Below are positions 32,827-43,841 of a stretch of DNA of 64,000 nucleotides, one piece after another; the first letter of the stretch is position 1, and the number at the start of each line of letters is the position of its first letter. The DNA is from Variovorax sp. dw_308 (GTDB lineage: Bacteria; Pseudomonadota; Gammaproteobacteria; Burkholderiales; Burkholderiaceae_C): NCBI RefSeq assembly GCF_019207085.1, contig NZ_JAATOM010000026.1, forward strand, positions 19,755 to 83,754, given 5' to 3'. The notes under the pieces were generated by a model. The model saw only the letters and a program-made list of their open reading frames with translations, was not told the origin of the DNA and did not search any database. Position numbers and translations under genes: made by a program.

Positions 32827-34026
32827 TTGAACGGCAACAACCACAAGCCCGCGCGCCATCCGTCGGCGCTGCTGCGCTCGCGTCACTCGGCGGCGCGGGT
32901 CTCGAATGAAGAGCTTTTCTTCGACCTCGTCTATGTCTTCGCCGTCACGCAGCTCTCGCACTACCTGCTCGACCATCTCACCCTGCTCGGCGCCTTGCAG
33001 ACGCTGCTGCTCTGGTTCGCGGTCTGGATGGGCTGGCAGTACACGGCATGGGTGACCAACTGGTTCGAGCCGACGGCGTTGCCGATCCGGCTGGTGCTGT
33101 TCGCGATCATGCTGGTGGCGTTGGTGATGGCTTCGGCGTTGCCGCAGGCATTCGGCGAACGGGCACTGGTGTTCGCGGGTTGCTATGCGGCGATCCAGGT
33201 GGGGCGAACGCTCTGGGTGTTGCTGGCGCTCGGCCCGGGGGATGCATTGGCGCCGAACTTCAGGCGCATCCTGGCCTGGACCTCGATCGTCGCGGTGCTG
33301 TGGGTGACAGGCGCCCTGGTCGACGGCAACCTGCGGCTGGGCCTCTGGGGCGCCGGCGTGCTTTGCGAATACGTGGCGCCGATGGTGGGCTTCCGGTTCC
33401 CCGGACTCGGCCGGTCGAGCACGTCCGACTGGACCATCGACGGCGGCCACCTGGCGGAGCGCTGCCAGCTGTTCGTGATCGTGGCCCTGGGCGAATCGGT
33501 GCTGGCGAGCGGCGTCGCTTTCGGGCAGGCCAGGGAGTGGGCCTTCAGTGCCGTGCTGACGATGCTGGTGACCTTCCTTGGCAGCATCGCGATGTGGTGG
33601 ATGTACTTCGACACCAGCAGCAAGGACGCGGCCCACGTGATCGAACACTCCGATGATCCCGGCGGCATCGGCGCGAAGTTCCACTACACGCACGTGGTGC
33701 TCGTGGCGGGCATCATCGTCTCGGCCGTGGCGGATGAACTCGTCATTGGCCACGGCGACCATCACGTCGAATGGAAGTACCTCGGCGCCTTGCTGGGCGG
33801 GCCGGCCATCTACCTGTTCGGCAACGCGCTGTTCAAGCGTGTTGTGTATGGCTTCACGCCGCAATCCCACATCGGCGGGCTGGCCGTGCTGGCGCTGATC
33901 GCGCCGTTTGCATCGCACCTGTCGGTGGCAACGGTGGGCGCGATGACCACGGCGGTGATGGTGGCCGTGGCGCTGCTCGAATCGATGTGGCGGCGGCAGT
34001 CGCGTGCACGGGCTGCTGCGCGCTGA
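32827..34026 (+). CDS. Low temperature requirement A (LtrA) family membrane protein
   Basis: 399 residues with about ten hydrophobic helices. SNEELFFDLVYVFAVTQLSHYL at the N terminus is the LtrA signature, and ERCQLFVIVALGESVLASG is a second conserved block. Function is poorly known; in Listeria it is needed for growth in the cold. The start is a TTG at 32827 with AGGGGAGGA 6 nt upstream. It is 19 bp after the permease, so it may be the last gene of that transcript; its stop is 10 bp from the convergent mltD stop. Confidence 0.85.
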   Translation: MNGNNHKPARHPSALLRSRHSAARVSNEELFFDLVYVFAVTQLSHYLLDHLTLLGALQTLLLWFAVWMGWQYTAWVTNWFEPTALPIRLVLFAIMLVALVMASALPQAFGERALVFAGCYAAIQVGRTLWVLLALGPGDALAPNFRRILAWTSIVAVLWVTGALVDGNLRLGLWGAGVLCEYVAPMVGFRFPGLGRSSTSDWTIDGGHLAERCQLFVIVALGESVLASGVAFGQAREWAFSAVLTMLVTFLGSIAMWWMYFDTSSKDAAHVIEHSDDPGGIGAKFHYTHVVLVAGIIVSAVADELVIGHGDHHVEWKYLGALLGGPAIYLFGNALFKRVVYGFTPQSHIGGLAVLALIAPFASHLSVATVGAMTTAVMVAVALLESMWRRQSRARAAAR

Positions 34027-34036
34027 CGCCGGGAGG

Positions 34037-35641
34037 TCAATGCTTCTTCTTTGGCGGCGCGCTGGCGACCTTGTCCCGCGCCGCCTGCTTGCCAGCCTCG
34101 CGCGGGGCAGGCGCCGGCTTTGCGGGGCTGCGCGGCGCGGCCTTCGTCGACGAAACCTGCACCACCTGCTTGCTGGGAACCGACACCCTGACCGGGACGC
34201 CGCTGCGCTGGGAGCTCACGACGCGCGCCGGCGCCACGCCGCTGCCGACCCTGGCGGCGGCCATGGCGCGGACCTGCACGTAGATCACCACGCTGGCGCC
34301 GCGCGGGAACTTGTGGCCGGTGTGCACGTCGTTCCAGTCGGCCACGTTGGCGGCGCTGAGCCGATAGCGGCCGGCGATGCTGGCAGGCGTGTCGTTGCGG
34401 CCGGCCCGCACCGTGGTGCGGCGCGTCACGATCTCGGGCTGGAAGCTCAGGTGACCGGTGTCGGCCACCACCGCGGCCACGTCTTCCTGCACCTTGGCCG
34501 AGCGCGGCACGATGAGCGTGGAACCAGCCTTGATCAGCATGCGCGGCGGAATGTTGTTGACCGCGCGCAGGTCGGCCTCGCTCATGCCGGCGCGTTGGGC
34601 CGCGTCGGTCACGGTCATCGTCGTGTCGACGGTCCAGGCGGTCCAGCTGGCGTACTGGCCTTGCGTGTAGGCCTCGAAGTTGCGCGTGAAGACGGCCGCG
34701 TTGTCCCAGGGCAGCAGGATCTGCGGCGTGCCGGCGGCCAGGATGATCGGCTTGTGCGCCGCGGGGTTGAGCGCGCGGAAGTCCTCGATGCGCACGTCGG
34801 CCAGCTTGGCGGCCAATTCCACGTCGAGGTCTCGCGTCAGCGTGACGGTCTGGAAGTAGGGGTGGTTGGGTATCAGCGGGAGTTCAGTGTTGAACGCCTG
34901 CGGATTGGCCACGATGTTCTTCACGGCCTGCAGCTTGGGCACGTAGAGGCGGGTTTCGCCGGGCATCGTCAGGTCGCTGTAGGTGGTGGGCAGGCCCAGG
35001 CGCTGGTTCTTGGCGATGGCGCGGCTGACGCTGCCTTCGCCCCAGTTGTAGGCGGCCAGCGCCAACTGCCAGTCGCCGAACATGTTGTAGAGCTTCTGCA
35101 GGTAGTCGAGCGCGGCGCGTGTCGACGCGAGGACGTCGCGGCGGTCATCGCGGAAGATGTTCTGCTTGAGGTCGTAGTCGGTGCCGGTGGCCGGCATGAA
35201 CTGCCACATGCCGGCGGCGCGCGCGCTGGAGACGGCCTGCGGGTTGAAGGCGCTCTCGATGTAGGGCAGCAGTGCCAGCTCGGTCGGCATGTCGCGGCGC
35301 TCGAGCTCTTCCACGATGTAGAAGATGTACTTGTTCGACCGCTCGGTCATGCGCTGGATGTAGTCCGGCCGGCTCGCATACCACTGCTCGCGCTCGTGAA
35401 CCGCGTCGTTGTCGAGGTTCTGCATCTTGAAGCCGCGGCGGATGCGGTCCCACATGTCGGTGGGTGGCGCCAGGGGGACGACTTCGAGGGACGTCGCCTT
35501 GCCGTTGGCGATTGGCGAGAGCGGGTCTGTCGGGTAGGTCGGGGTGGCGGCGGGAGCGGATCCGGTGGTCGGTCCGGTGCCGGTCGCGCAACCCGCGAGC
35601 AGCAGGGTGCCTGCAATGCAGGCGGCTAGCAAAAATTTCAT
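34037..35641 (-). CDS. mltD: Membrane-bound lytic murein transglycosylase D
   Basis: 534 residues. Lipobox LAGC with C18 predicts a lipoprotein anchored at the outer membrane. The SLT domain has the catalytic Glu in LALLPYIESAFNPQAVSS and ARAAGMWQFMPATG, then AYNWGEGSVSRAI. Two LysM domains near residues 335-375 (MSEADLRAVNNIPP) and 395-445 (ANVADWNDVHTGHKF) bind peptidoglycan. The C terminus is a Lys/Ala/Pro-rich tail. Its ATG overlaps the stop of the deleted gloB in an ATGA, showing the two were one operon. Confidence 0.92.
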   Translation of the reverse strand: MKFLLAACIAGTLLLAGCATGTGPTTGSAPAATPTYPTDPLSPIANGKATSLEVVPLAPPTDMWDRIRRGFKMQNLDNDAVHEREQWYASRPDYIQRMTERSNKYIFYIVEELERRDMPTELALLPYIESAFNPQAVSSARAAGMWQFMPATGTDYDLKQNIFRDDRRDVLASTRAALDYLQKLYNMFGDWQLALAAYNWGEGSVSRAIAKNQRLGLPTTYSDLTMPGETRLYVPKLQAVKNIVANPQAFNTELPLIPNHPYFQTVTLTRDLDVELAAKLADVRIEDFRALNPAAHKPIILAAGTPQILLPWDNAAVFTRNFEAYTQGQYASWTAWTVDTTMTVTDAAQRAGMSEADLRAVNNIPPRMLIKAGSTLIVPRSAKVQEDVAAVVADTGHLSFQPEIVTRRTTVRAGRNDTPASIAGRYRLSAANVADWNDVHTGHKFPRGASVVIYVQVRAMAAARVGSGVAPARVVSSQRSGVPVRVSVPSKQVVQVSSTKAAPRSPAKPAPAPREAGKQAARDKVASAPPKKKH

Positions 35642-35997
35642 CGGAAGTCGGATTTCCATTGGTGCATTGCGGTGATTGCCTGGGCGTCACTGGCCACGGC
35701 GGCTTGGCCGGCGTGGGCGCGCTTTGCTTCAAGGAGGGTGGCTTCGCGGATGCGAAGAATGGAGTGGGTGTTGCGCCTGGCATCCGGGCGTATCGGTCGA
35801 AACGTGGTGCGGTCGGCCGGATCGGCCGGATCGGCGCGGAGGTGCGTGTCTAGAATCGCTGCCAGTTGCGGCTCGCCGCGCCCGAGTGTATCGAGCGTCG
35901 GCTGGGCAAGGCCCGGGTGTACCTCGAAGGCATCGGGCCCGCGCTTTCGCATCCAGGTGTAGTTGTCAGCCAAAGCGGGCAGCGGAACGAGGGTCAT
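35638..35997 (-). pseudogene. gloB: gloB (hydroxyacylglutathione hydrolase) with large in-frame internal deletion
   Basis: The frame has 119 residues where glyoxalase II has about 255. The first about 50 residues (LVPLPALADNYTWM, then VHPGLAQPTLDTL and QLAAILDTH) match the GloB N terminus, and the last about 45 (NTHSILRIREATLL ... ITAMHQWKSDFR) match its C terminus. The metal-binding THxHxDH motif is lost (it reads THLRADP) with all the rest of the metallo-beta-lactamase core, so no activity is expected. A short tandem repeat, GGCCGGATC twice, lies at the junction (about 35815-35832). The frame stayed open and coupled to mltD, perhaps because mltD translation depends on it. It starts with ATG at 35997, overlapping the divergent methyltransferase start by 2 bp. 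Confidence 0.8.
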
Positions 35998-36856
35998 GAG
36001 CGGTCAAATTATAGGTTTGCAAGATTGGTTCCAGACCCCGCCCGGCCGCTATCTGCTGGCCTGGGAGCAACTGCAATTCGACCAGGCCGTGGCCGACATG
36101 TTCGGCTACCACGCGCTTCAGCTCGGATTGCCCGCTATCGACGCCCTCCGGGCCAACCGCATGAGGCACCGCTGGCTGGCGCTGCCGCAATTGCCGAAAG
36201 AGCCCCCAGGGCCGGGCAGCGCCCGTCCCGCCCCCCGCGGGGGACTGAGTCGAGATGGCGAAGCCACATCGACTCAAGCAGGAGAAGCGCCTTCCGCGGC
36301 ATTGTTCACGGACTTCGCCGCGCTGCCCTTTGCGGCCAACAGCCTGGACCTGGTGCTGCTGCCGCATGCGCTGGAACTCAGTGAAGACCCGCATGCCACG
36401 CTGCGGGAGGTCGAGCGCGTGCTGGTGCCCGAGGGGCGCGTGGTGATCTGCGGCCTGAACCCTCACAGCCTGTGGGGCATGCGTCAGCGGCGTGCCCATT
36501 TGTGGCGGCGCCTGGGCCTGGGCGAACTGTTCCTGCCCGAGGCGGGAGAGTTCATCGCCTACCGGCGCATGCGAGACTGGTTGCGGCTGCTGAGTTTTGA
36601 GGTGGAATCGGGCCGCTTCGGGGCTTACCGGCCGGCGGTGCGCAGTGACGCGTGGCTGGAGCGATTGCGGTGGTTTGATACGGCGGGCGAGCGGTGGTGG
36701 CCGATATTCGGCGCCGTCTACTTCCTGGTGGCGGTCAAGCGGGTGCGCGGGCTGCGCCTGTTGAGTGCGGACTGGCGCCGCGCCGCCGCCCGGGCGAGTG
36801 CGCCAATGCCGGTGGCCGGCAAGGTGCACCGCGCACCGCCGCCGCCCCGACCCTGA
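35996..36856 (+). CDS. SAM-dependent methyltransferase (class I) with in-frame repeat insertion
   Basis: 286 residues. The methyltransferase part is recognisable: FAANSLDLVLLPHALELSED and REVERVLVPEGRVVICGLNP (motifs around the post-I and III regions), with a C-terminal helix-rich part, as in the family found next to gloB-mltD-rnhA in Burkholderiales. Between about residues 70 and 100 there is a low-complexity insert rich in Pro, Gly, Ser and Ala, encoded by a palindromic repeat (36224-36275). The usual glycine-rich motif I is not obvious, so the methyl acceptor is unknown. ATG at 35996 overlaps the gloB remnant start. rnhA follows 28 bp downstream. Confidence 0.75.
   Translation: MSGQIIGLQDWFQTPPGRYLLAWEQLQFDQAVADMFGYHALQLGLPAIDALRANRMRHRWLALPQLPKEPPGPGSARPAPRGGLSRDGEATSTQAGEAPSAALFTDFAALPFAANSLDLVLLPHALELSEDPHATLREVERVLVPEGRVVICGLNPHSLWGMRQRRAHLWRRLGLGELFLPEAGEFIAYRRMRDWLRLLSFEVESGRFGAYRPAVRSDAWLERLRWFDTAGERWWPIFGAVYFLVAVKRVRGLRLLSADWRRAAARASAPMPVAGKVHRAPPPPRP
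36224..36275. repeat. Palindromic repeat copy inside the methyltransferase gene
   Basis: This copy has a CCCCC-GCGGGGG hairpin followed by AGTCGA ... TCGACT arms around TGGC-GAA-GCCA. The same two-hairpin design with near-identical core (TGGC-taa-GCCACATCGACT) recurs at 45054-45098 between genes. Here it is in frame and translated into about 25 residues. Confidence 0.75.
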
Positions 36857-36884
36857 TTTTTTTGAAGATGCAAGGACAAACGAG

Positions 36885-37334
36885 TTGAACGAGGTACAGA
36901 TCTACACCGACGGCGCCTGCAAGGGCAATCCCGGCCCGGGCGGCTGGGGCGCATGGCTCAAGTCGGGTGCGACCGAGAAGGAGATCTTTGGCGGGGAGCT
37001 GAACACGACCAACAACCGCATGGAGCTCACGGCCGTGATCGAAGGCCTGGCGGCGCTGAAGCGGCCGTGCAAGGTGGTGCTTTACCTGGACAGCCAATAC
37101 GTGCGGCAGGGCATCACCGAATGGGTGAAAGGCTGGAAGGCCAAGGGCTGGATGACGGCGGCCAAGCAGCCGGTGAAGAACGTCGAACTGTGGAAGCGGC
37201 TCGACAAACTCGTGCAGGATGGCGGCCACACCATCGAATGGCGCTGGGTCAAGGGGCATTCGGGCGACCCGGGCAATGAGCGGGCCGACATGCTGGCCAA
37301 CAGGGGGGTGGACAAGGCGCTTGGGAGGATCTGA
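36885..37334 (+). CDS. rnhA: Ribonuclease HI
   Basis: 149 residues. Active-site acids are D9 in IYTDGACKGNPG, E in NNRMELTAV, D in LYLDSQYV and the last D in GNERADMLAN, with the conserved His in WVKGHSGDPGN. It degrades RNA in RNA-DNA hybrids. The start is a TTG at 36885 with AAGGA 9 nt upstream; no ATG fits without a long unlikely leader. Confidence 0.95.
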   Translation: MNEVQIYTDGACKGNPGPGGWGAWLKSGATEKEIFGGELNTTNNRMELTAVIEGLAALKRPCKVVLYLDSQYVRQGITEWVKGWKAKGWMTAAKQPVKNVELWKRLDKLVQDGGHTIEWRWVKGHSGDPGNERADMLANRGVDKALGRI

Positions 37335-37365
37335 CCCACCCGCGGGATGTGCGCAGTCGGCGAAT

Positions 37366-37848
37366 CTACAGATGCTTCGGCGGCGGCAGCACCTCGCCCA
37401 TGCGGGCGCGCAGCAGCAGGTCGTCGACGACGCGAAGCCGGCGGCTCAGCTCGCGGCCGATGTTCATCTGGATTAGCGCAAACTGGGCCGTGTTGTGCTC
37501 GTACAGGCGGTAGAGATTGGCGGGTGTCAACACCACAGCGACGCAGGCCGCATCGGCCCGCACGGAGGCGCTGCGCGGCGACAGGTCGAGCAGTGACATC
37601 TCGCCGAAGCAGTCGCCCTGCTTCAACTGATGCAGCAGCAGGCTTCGGCCCTGCCAGCTCTTGAAAATGGTGACGCGGCCCGCCTCCAGCACGAACATGC
37701 CGTGCGGCGGGTCGCCTTCCTGGAAGAAGAACTCGCCGGTGGGCACATCGACGATGGGCGCGGGGCCCAGCAGGAACTCCAGCGTCTCCTCGCTGATGCC
37801 GCCGAATATCGGCATTTGCTGGAGCAACTCGATGCGGGCGGCGAGCAT
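37366..37848 (-). CDS. Cyclic-nucleotide-binding domain protein (Crp sensor domain only)
   Basis: 160 residues containing one cNMP-binding beta-barrel (FFQEGDPPHGMFVLEAGRVTI, then GDCFGEMSLLDLSPRSASVRA with the phosphate-binding GEM...RSASV region). No helix-turn-helix domain follows, so it is a sensor or scaffold rather than a transcription factor. The start could be the ATG at 37848 or a TTG two codons earlier. It lies 9 bp after moeA on the same strand and may be cotranscribed with the molybdopterin genes. Partner unknown. Confidence 0.8.
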   Translation of the reverse strand: MLAARIELLQQMPIFGGISEETLEFLLGPAPIVDVPTGEFFFQEGDPPHGMFVLEAGRVTIFKSWQGRSLLLHQLKQGDCFGEMSLLDLSPRSASVRADAACVAVVLTPANLYRLYEHNTAQFALIQMNIGRELSRRLRVVDDLLLRARMGEVLPPPKHL

Positions 37849-37857
37849 TGTCAAGGC

Positions 37858-39167
<1,310 letters not shown>

Positions 39168-39171
<4 letters not shown>

Positions 39172-39794
39172 CGGATGCGGTGTGTTTCCAGCGCGGCGAG
39201 CTCGGCCAGCGTGTTGGCATTGAAGAAGGCGTCGGGCGCATCGCCCTCGCGGTCGAAGGGCACGAGCACGGTGCGGTGCTGCGCGGTCCACGCATCGATC
39301 TTGCGCCCGCCGGACCGGGTGAAGCGCGCGAGGCTTTCGAGCAGGGTCGTCGGCAGCAGGCAGAACACGGGCTGGGCGCGCAGGACCGGGGGACCGCCGT
39401 TGTCCTGTGCTTCCGGCGCGCTGACCATGGCGATCTCCGTATCGGTCTCGACGAGCGCATCGGCAAGCCGCCTGGCCAGGTCGAGCGGGAACAGCGGGGT
39501 GTCGCACGGGACGGTCAGAAGCCAGGGCGTCTCGCAGCGTTCCAGCCCGGTCAGGAAGCCGGCCAGCGGCCCGGCATAGTCGGCCAACCCGTCCGGCCAG
39601 ACTGGCACGCCGAAGGATTCGTAGGTCGAGAGATTCCGGTTGGCATTGACCATCATTTCGCCAACCTGGGCGCCGAGTCGCAGCACCGCATGCAAGGCCA
39701 GGGGCGTGCCGTTGAAGGGCTGCAGGCCCTTGTCGACGCCGCCCATGCGGGAGCCGCGGCCGCCGGCAAGGACGAGGCCGGTGATGTCCGTCAT
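39168..39794 (-). CDS. mobA: Molybdenum cofactor guanylyltransferase
   Basis: 208 residues. GTP-binding signature LVLAGGRGSRMGGVDKGLQ, with DYAGPLAGFLTGLE and PCDTPLFPLDL, as in MobA. It attaches GMP to Mo-molybdopterin to make the bis-MGD cofactor used by DMSO-reductase-family enzymes. The start used is ATG 39794; an upstream in-frame ATG at 39818 would add eight residues. It is between moaA and moeA. Confidence 0.93.
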
Positions 39795-39820
39795 GTGGAT
39801 GGGGGTTGCGTGACCCATCG

Positions 39821-40948
39821 TCAGCCGCCGATGTAGCTCATCTCGACACGGCGCGCCGCGCCGGTGTCGGCGGCCAGGTCGGGAGCGCGCAGCGCACGGA
39901 GTTCGGAATAGCGGTCGGCGCGACCCTGCCAGATGTGGCCGATCGCCGAGAGCAATTGCGCGTCGTCCGCATCGCCGCGCAGCAGCGGGCGCAGGTCGTC
40001 GCCGTGGCTGGCGAACAGGCAGGTGTACAGCTGGCCCTCGGTCGACAGGCGCGCGCGGCTGCAGTCGTGGCAGAAGGCCTGCGTGACGCTGCTGATCACG
40101 CCGATCTCGCCCGCGCCATCGGCATAGGCCCAGCGCTGGGCCGTCTCGCCGGGCGCGCTGGGTTCGAGCGGACGCAACGGATGCTCCTTCGCGATGAGCG
40201 CGATGACCTCGGCCGAAGGCATCACTTCGTCCATGCGCCACCCGTTGGTGGCGCCGACGTCCATGTATTCGATGAAGCGCAGCACCACGCCGGTGTTGCG
40301 GAAGTGGCGGGCCATCGGCAGGATTTCCTGCTCGTTGGTGCCGCGCTTGACCACCATGTTGACCTTGATCGGCCCGAGTCCGGCGGCATGCGCCGCGTCG
40401 ATGCCCATCAGCACGTCGGCGACCGGGAAATCCACATCGTTCATGCGGCGAAAGACCGTGTCGTCGAGGCCGTCCAGGCTCACCGTCACGCGCTGCAAGC
40501 CGGCGGCCTTGAGCGCCGCGGCCTTGCGTGAGAGGAGAGAGCCGTTGGTGGTCAGGGTGAGGTCCAGCGGTACGCCGTCCACAGTGCGCAATTGCGCCAG
40601 TTGCCCGATCAGCACCTCGATGTTCTTGCGAAGCAAGGGCTCGCCGCCGGTGAGACGGATCTTGCGCACGCCGTGCGCGGTAAACAGGCGCGCAAGCCGC
40701 GTGATTTCCTCGAAGCTCAGCAAGGCCGAATGCGGCAGGTACTTGTAGTCCTTGTCGAAGACCTCCTTCGGCATGCAATAGCTGCAGCGGAAGTTGCAAC
40801 GGTCCGTCACGCTGATGCGCAGGTCGGTCAGCGGCCGGCCAAGCCGGTCTTCAAGGTGCCCGATGGCGGGAACCCGCGCCTGCGCAATGGCAGGCACACG
40901 GCGCGCGCGGCCGATTTCGGAGACGGGGATGACTTTGCTGCTGTTCAT
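39821..40948 (-). CDS. moaA: GTP 3',8-cyclase MoaA
   Basis: 375 residues. The radical-SAM cluster is CNFRCSYC (C51, C55, C58); the second [4Fe-4S] cluster uses the C-terminal FCHDCSRARL and a later Cys in YTCLFASHG. The C-terminal GG of the family is present (YIGG). It converts GTP to 3',8-cyclo-GTP in molybdenum-cofactor synthesis. ATG 40948 with GGGGGAG-like purines... upstream sequence GACCTCCCCC on the + strand gives GGGGGAGGTC before the start on the minus strand. First gene of moaA-mobA-moeA-cNMP. Confidence 0.95.
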   Translation of the reverse strand: MNSSKVIPVSEIGRARRVPAIAQARVPAIGHLEDRLGRPLTDLRISVTDRCNFRCSYCMPKEVFDKDYKYLPHSALLSFEEITRLARLFTAHGVRKIRLTGGEPLLRKNIEVLIGQLAQLRTVDGVPLDLTLTTNGSLLSRKAAALKAAGLQRVTVSLDGLDDTVFRRMNDVDFPVADVLMGIDAAHAAGLGPIKVNMVVKRGTNEQEILPMARHFRNTGVVLRFIEYMDVGATNGWRMDEVMPSAEVIALIAKEHPLRPLEPSAPGETAQRWAYADGAGEIGVISSVTQAFCHDCSRARLSTEGQLYTCLFASHGDDLRPLLRGDADDAQLLSAIGHIWQGRADRYSELRALRAPDLAADTGAARRVEMSYIGG

Positions 40949-41155
40949 GGGGGAGGTCAATTTACTCCATCGCCCCTGCCCGCAGGGTAGCCGGGGCACT
41001 TGACCACGGGCGCGCAAACCCGTGTTGCGCCCGCGCCCGCGATGATGCAAAACCGCGTGCGCTTCCCGGCTCAACCCTGCTCAGCCCCGGCAAAGCTTCA
41101 GGTTGGTCCTTGTCGCGCGGACGATGGGCAGGAGCAGCCTTGCTTCTTCGGGCAG
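40949..41155. other. Intergenic stretch upstream of moaA
   Basis: About 200 bp between moaA and the decayed secreted-protein gene. It should hold the moaA promoter, but no convincing operator, riboswitch (such as the Moco motif) or hairpin terminator could be picked out by eye. Confidence 0.3.
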
Positions 41156-41550
41156 TTAGTTCGAGCGGATGTCGTTGTCCGATTGGCCCGCAGCCTCACG
41201 CAGCGGTTCCAGCGTCTTCAGGCAGCCCGCGTGGTCGCCCGCGCGCAGTTGTGCGAGCGCGAGGTCATTGCGGATCCGGTCCTTCTCGGCCCAGTCCAGC
41301 CCGGCGTGAAGGTCACCACGCAAGACGGGTCCTTGAGCCTGGCCTTCCCTTGTTCAATGGTTCCGTCGAGAGCGCAGCTATGGCCGGTCAGGGTTGCGGT
41401 CTCGATGGAGAAGCGGCCGCCCGGCCGAACGGTGAGCCAGCCGCCACTGCCCTCGTAGATGTATTCGCCGGCGGCTGGTGTGGTGAACTGCGCATGGCTG
41501 GCGCCGGCCATGCACATCAGCGCCGATGCCAGCCATCGCGGGGGCTTCAT
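41156..41550 (-). pseudogene. Secreted small protein gene, frameshifted
   Basis: From ATG 41550 the frame starts with a signal peptide (MKPPRWLASALMCMAGASHA) and a beta-rich segment with paired cysteines up to about 41325. After that point the frame turns into Arg/Thr-rich nonsense ending at 41218, while the neighbouring frame reads a well-formed helical tail (AGLDWAEKDRIRNDLALAQL, then LKTLEPLREAAGQSD) ending in TAA at 41156-41158. This suggests a frameshifting indel or deletion near 41320. Function unknown; a sequencing error cannot be excluded. Confidence 0.5.
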
Positions 41551-41566
41551 CAAGGCGAAAGCGCCT

Positions 41567-42328
<762 letters not shown>

Positions 42329-42381
42329 GAAGTCTCCTGAAGTTGTCCTTGAACGGATTGAAAAGTGCCGGTGCCCGCGCC

Positions 42382-43815
42382 TCAGCCGTGCCGCACCGCG
42401 ATGGTCTTGAGCGTGGTGAATCCGTACAGCGCCTCGAAGCCCTTCTCGCGGCCGTAGCCGGAGGACTTCACCCCGCCGAAGGGCAGTTCCACGCCGCCGC
42501 CGGCGCCGTAGTTGTTGATGAACACCTGGCCGCTGCGCACGCGCTTGGCCATGCGGAACTGCCGTGCGCCGTTGGCCGTCCAGATGCCCGCGACCAAGCC
42601 GAACTGCGTGGCATTGGCCTGCGAAACAGCCTCGTCCTCGTCGGCGAATTGCATCGCGGCCAGCACGGGGCCGAACACTTCTTCCTGCGCGAGCCGGTGC
42701 ATCACCGGCACGTCCCGCAGCAGCGTGGGCGCCTGGTAGAAGCCGCTGTCGGGCGCCTCGTCGACGATCACGCCCTGCGCCACCATCGGGATGCCGGCAT
42801 GCTGTGCATCGCTGAGGAAGTCCCACACGCGTTGCTGCTGCGTCTGCCGGATCAGCGGGCCGACATCGAGGTCCATCGCGGCGGGACCGACGCGCAGCGC
42901 CTCGAAGGCGTGCCCGAGTCGTTCGAGCAGCGGCTCGTAGATGCTGCGCTCGATCAGCACGCGCGAACCGGCCGAGCAGGTCTGCCCGGCGTTCTGCACG
43001 ATGGCGTTGATCAGCACCGGAATCGCCGCGGCGAGGTCGGCGTCCGCGAAGATGATCTGCGGGCTCTTGCCGCCCAACTCCAGCGTCACCGGGCAATGCC
43101 GTTCCGCCGCGACCTGCTGGATCAGGGTGCCGACCTTCGGGCTGCCGGTGAAGCTGATGTGGTCGATGCCCGGGTGCCGCGCCAGAGCGTCGCCGACTTC
43201 ATGGCCGTAGCCGGTCACGATGTTGATCGCGCCGGCAGGAAATCCGATCTCCGCGGCCAGCTGGGCCACGCGGATCAAGGACAGGCACGCGTCTTCCGCC
43301 GGCTTGACCACGCAGACATTGCCCGCGGCCAGGGCGCCGCCCACGCTGCGGCCGAAGATCTGCATCGGGTAGTTCCACGGGATGACATGGCCTGTGACGC
43401 CGTGCGGTTCGCGCCAGGTGAAGACGCTGTAGCCGTCCTGGTATGGAATCGTCTCGCCATGGAGCTTGTCGCAGGCGCCGGCGTAGAACTCGAAGTAGCG
43501 CACCAGCGCCAGTGCATCGGCCCGCGCCTGCTTCACCGGCTTGCCGCAATCGCGCTGTTCGAGCAGGGCCAGTTCGTCGGTGTGTTCGGCGATCTTCTGC
43601 GAGAGCTTGTAGAGCAAGCGGCCACGCTCCGCCGCGCTGGTTTTCTGCCACACGTTGTCGAAGCAGTCGCGCGCGGCGCCGACCGCGTCGTCGATGTCGG
43701 CCGCGTTGCTGCGCTGCAGTTCGTCGAAGGGCTGGCCATCAGACGGATCGAGGACCGGCAGCGTGCGCCCCGAAGCCGAGACGACGCTGGTGTTGGCGAT
43801 GTAGTTGAGTTGCAT
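42382..43815 (-). CDS. NAD(P)-dependent aldehyde dehydrogenase
   Basis: 477 residues. GHVIPWNYPMQIFG (cofactor loop), LELGGKSPQIIF with the catalytic Glu, and QNAGQTCSAGSR with the nucleophilic Cys, then EVFGPVLAAMQF and PFGGVKSSGYGREKG at the end. Closest in style to betaine-aldehyde / gamma-aminobutyraldehyde dehydrogenases; the substrate is not certain. ATG 43815. It is upstream of the SDR on the same strand and 26 bp downstream of the toxin gene. Confidence 0.9.
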   Translation of the reverse strand: MQLNYIANTSVVSASGRTLPVLDPSDGQPFDELQRSNAADIDDAVGAARDCFDNVWQKTSAAERGRLLYKLSQKIAEHTDELALLEQRDCGKPVKQARADALALVRYFEFYAGACDKLHGETIPYQDGYSVFTWREPHGVTGHVIPWNYPMQIFGRSVGGALAAGNVCVVKPAEDACLSLIRVAQLAAEIGFPAGAINIVTGYGHEVGDALARHPGIDHISFTGSPKVGTLIQQVAAERHCPVTLELGGKSPQIIFADADLAAAIPVLINAIVQNAGQTCSAGSRVLIERSIYEPLLERLGHAFEALRVGPAAMDLDVGPLIRQTQQQRVWDFLSDAQHAGIPMVAQGVIVDEAPDSGFYQAPTLLRDVPVMHRLAQEEVFGPVLAAMQFADEDEAVSQANATQFGLVAGIWTANGARQFRMAKRVRSGQVFINNYGAGGGVELPFGGVKSSGYGREKGFEALYGFTTLKTIAVRHG

Positions 43816-43841
43816 GGTGGAAGAAGGAATTGGCGCGCCAC

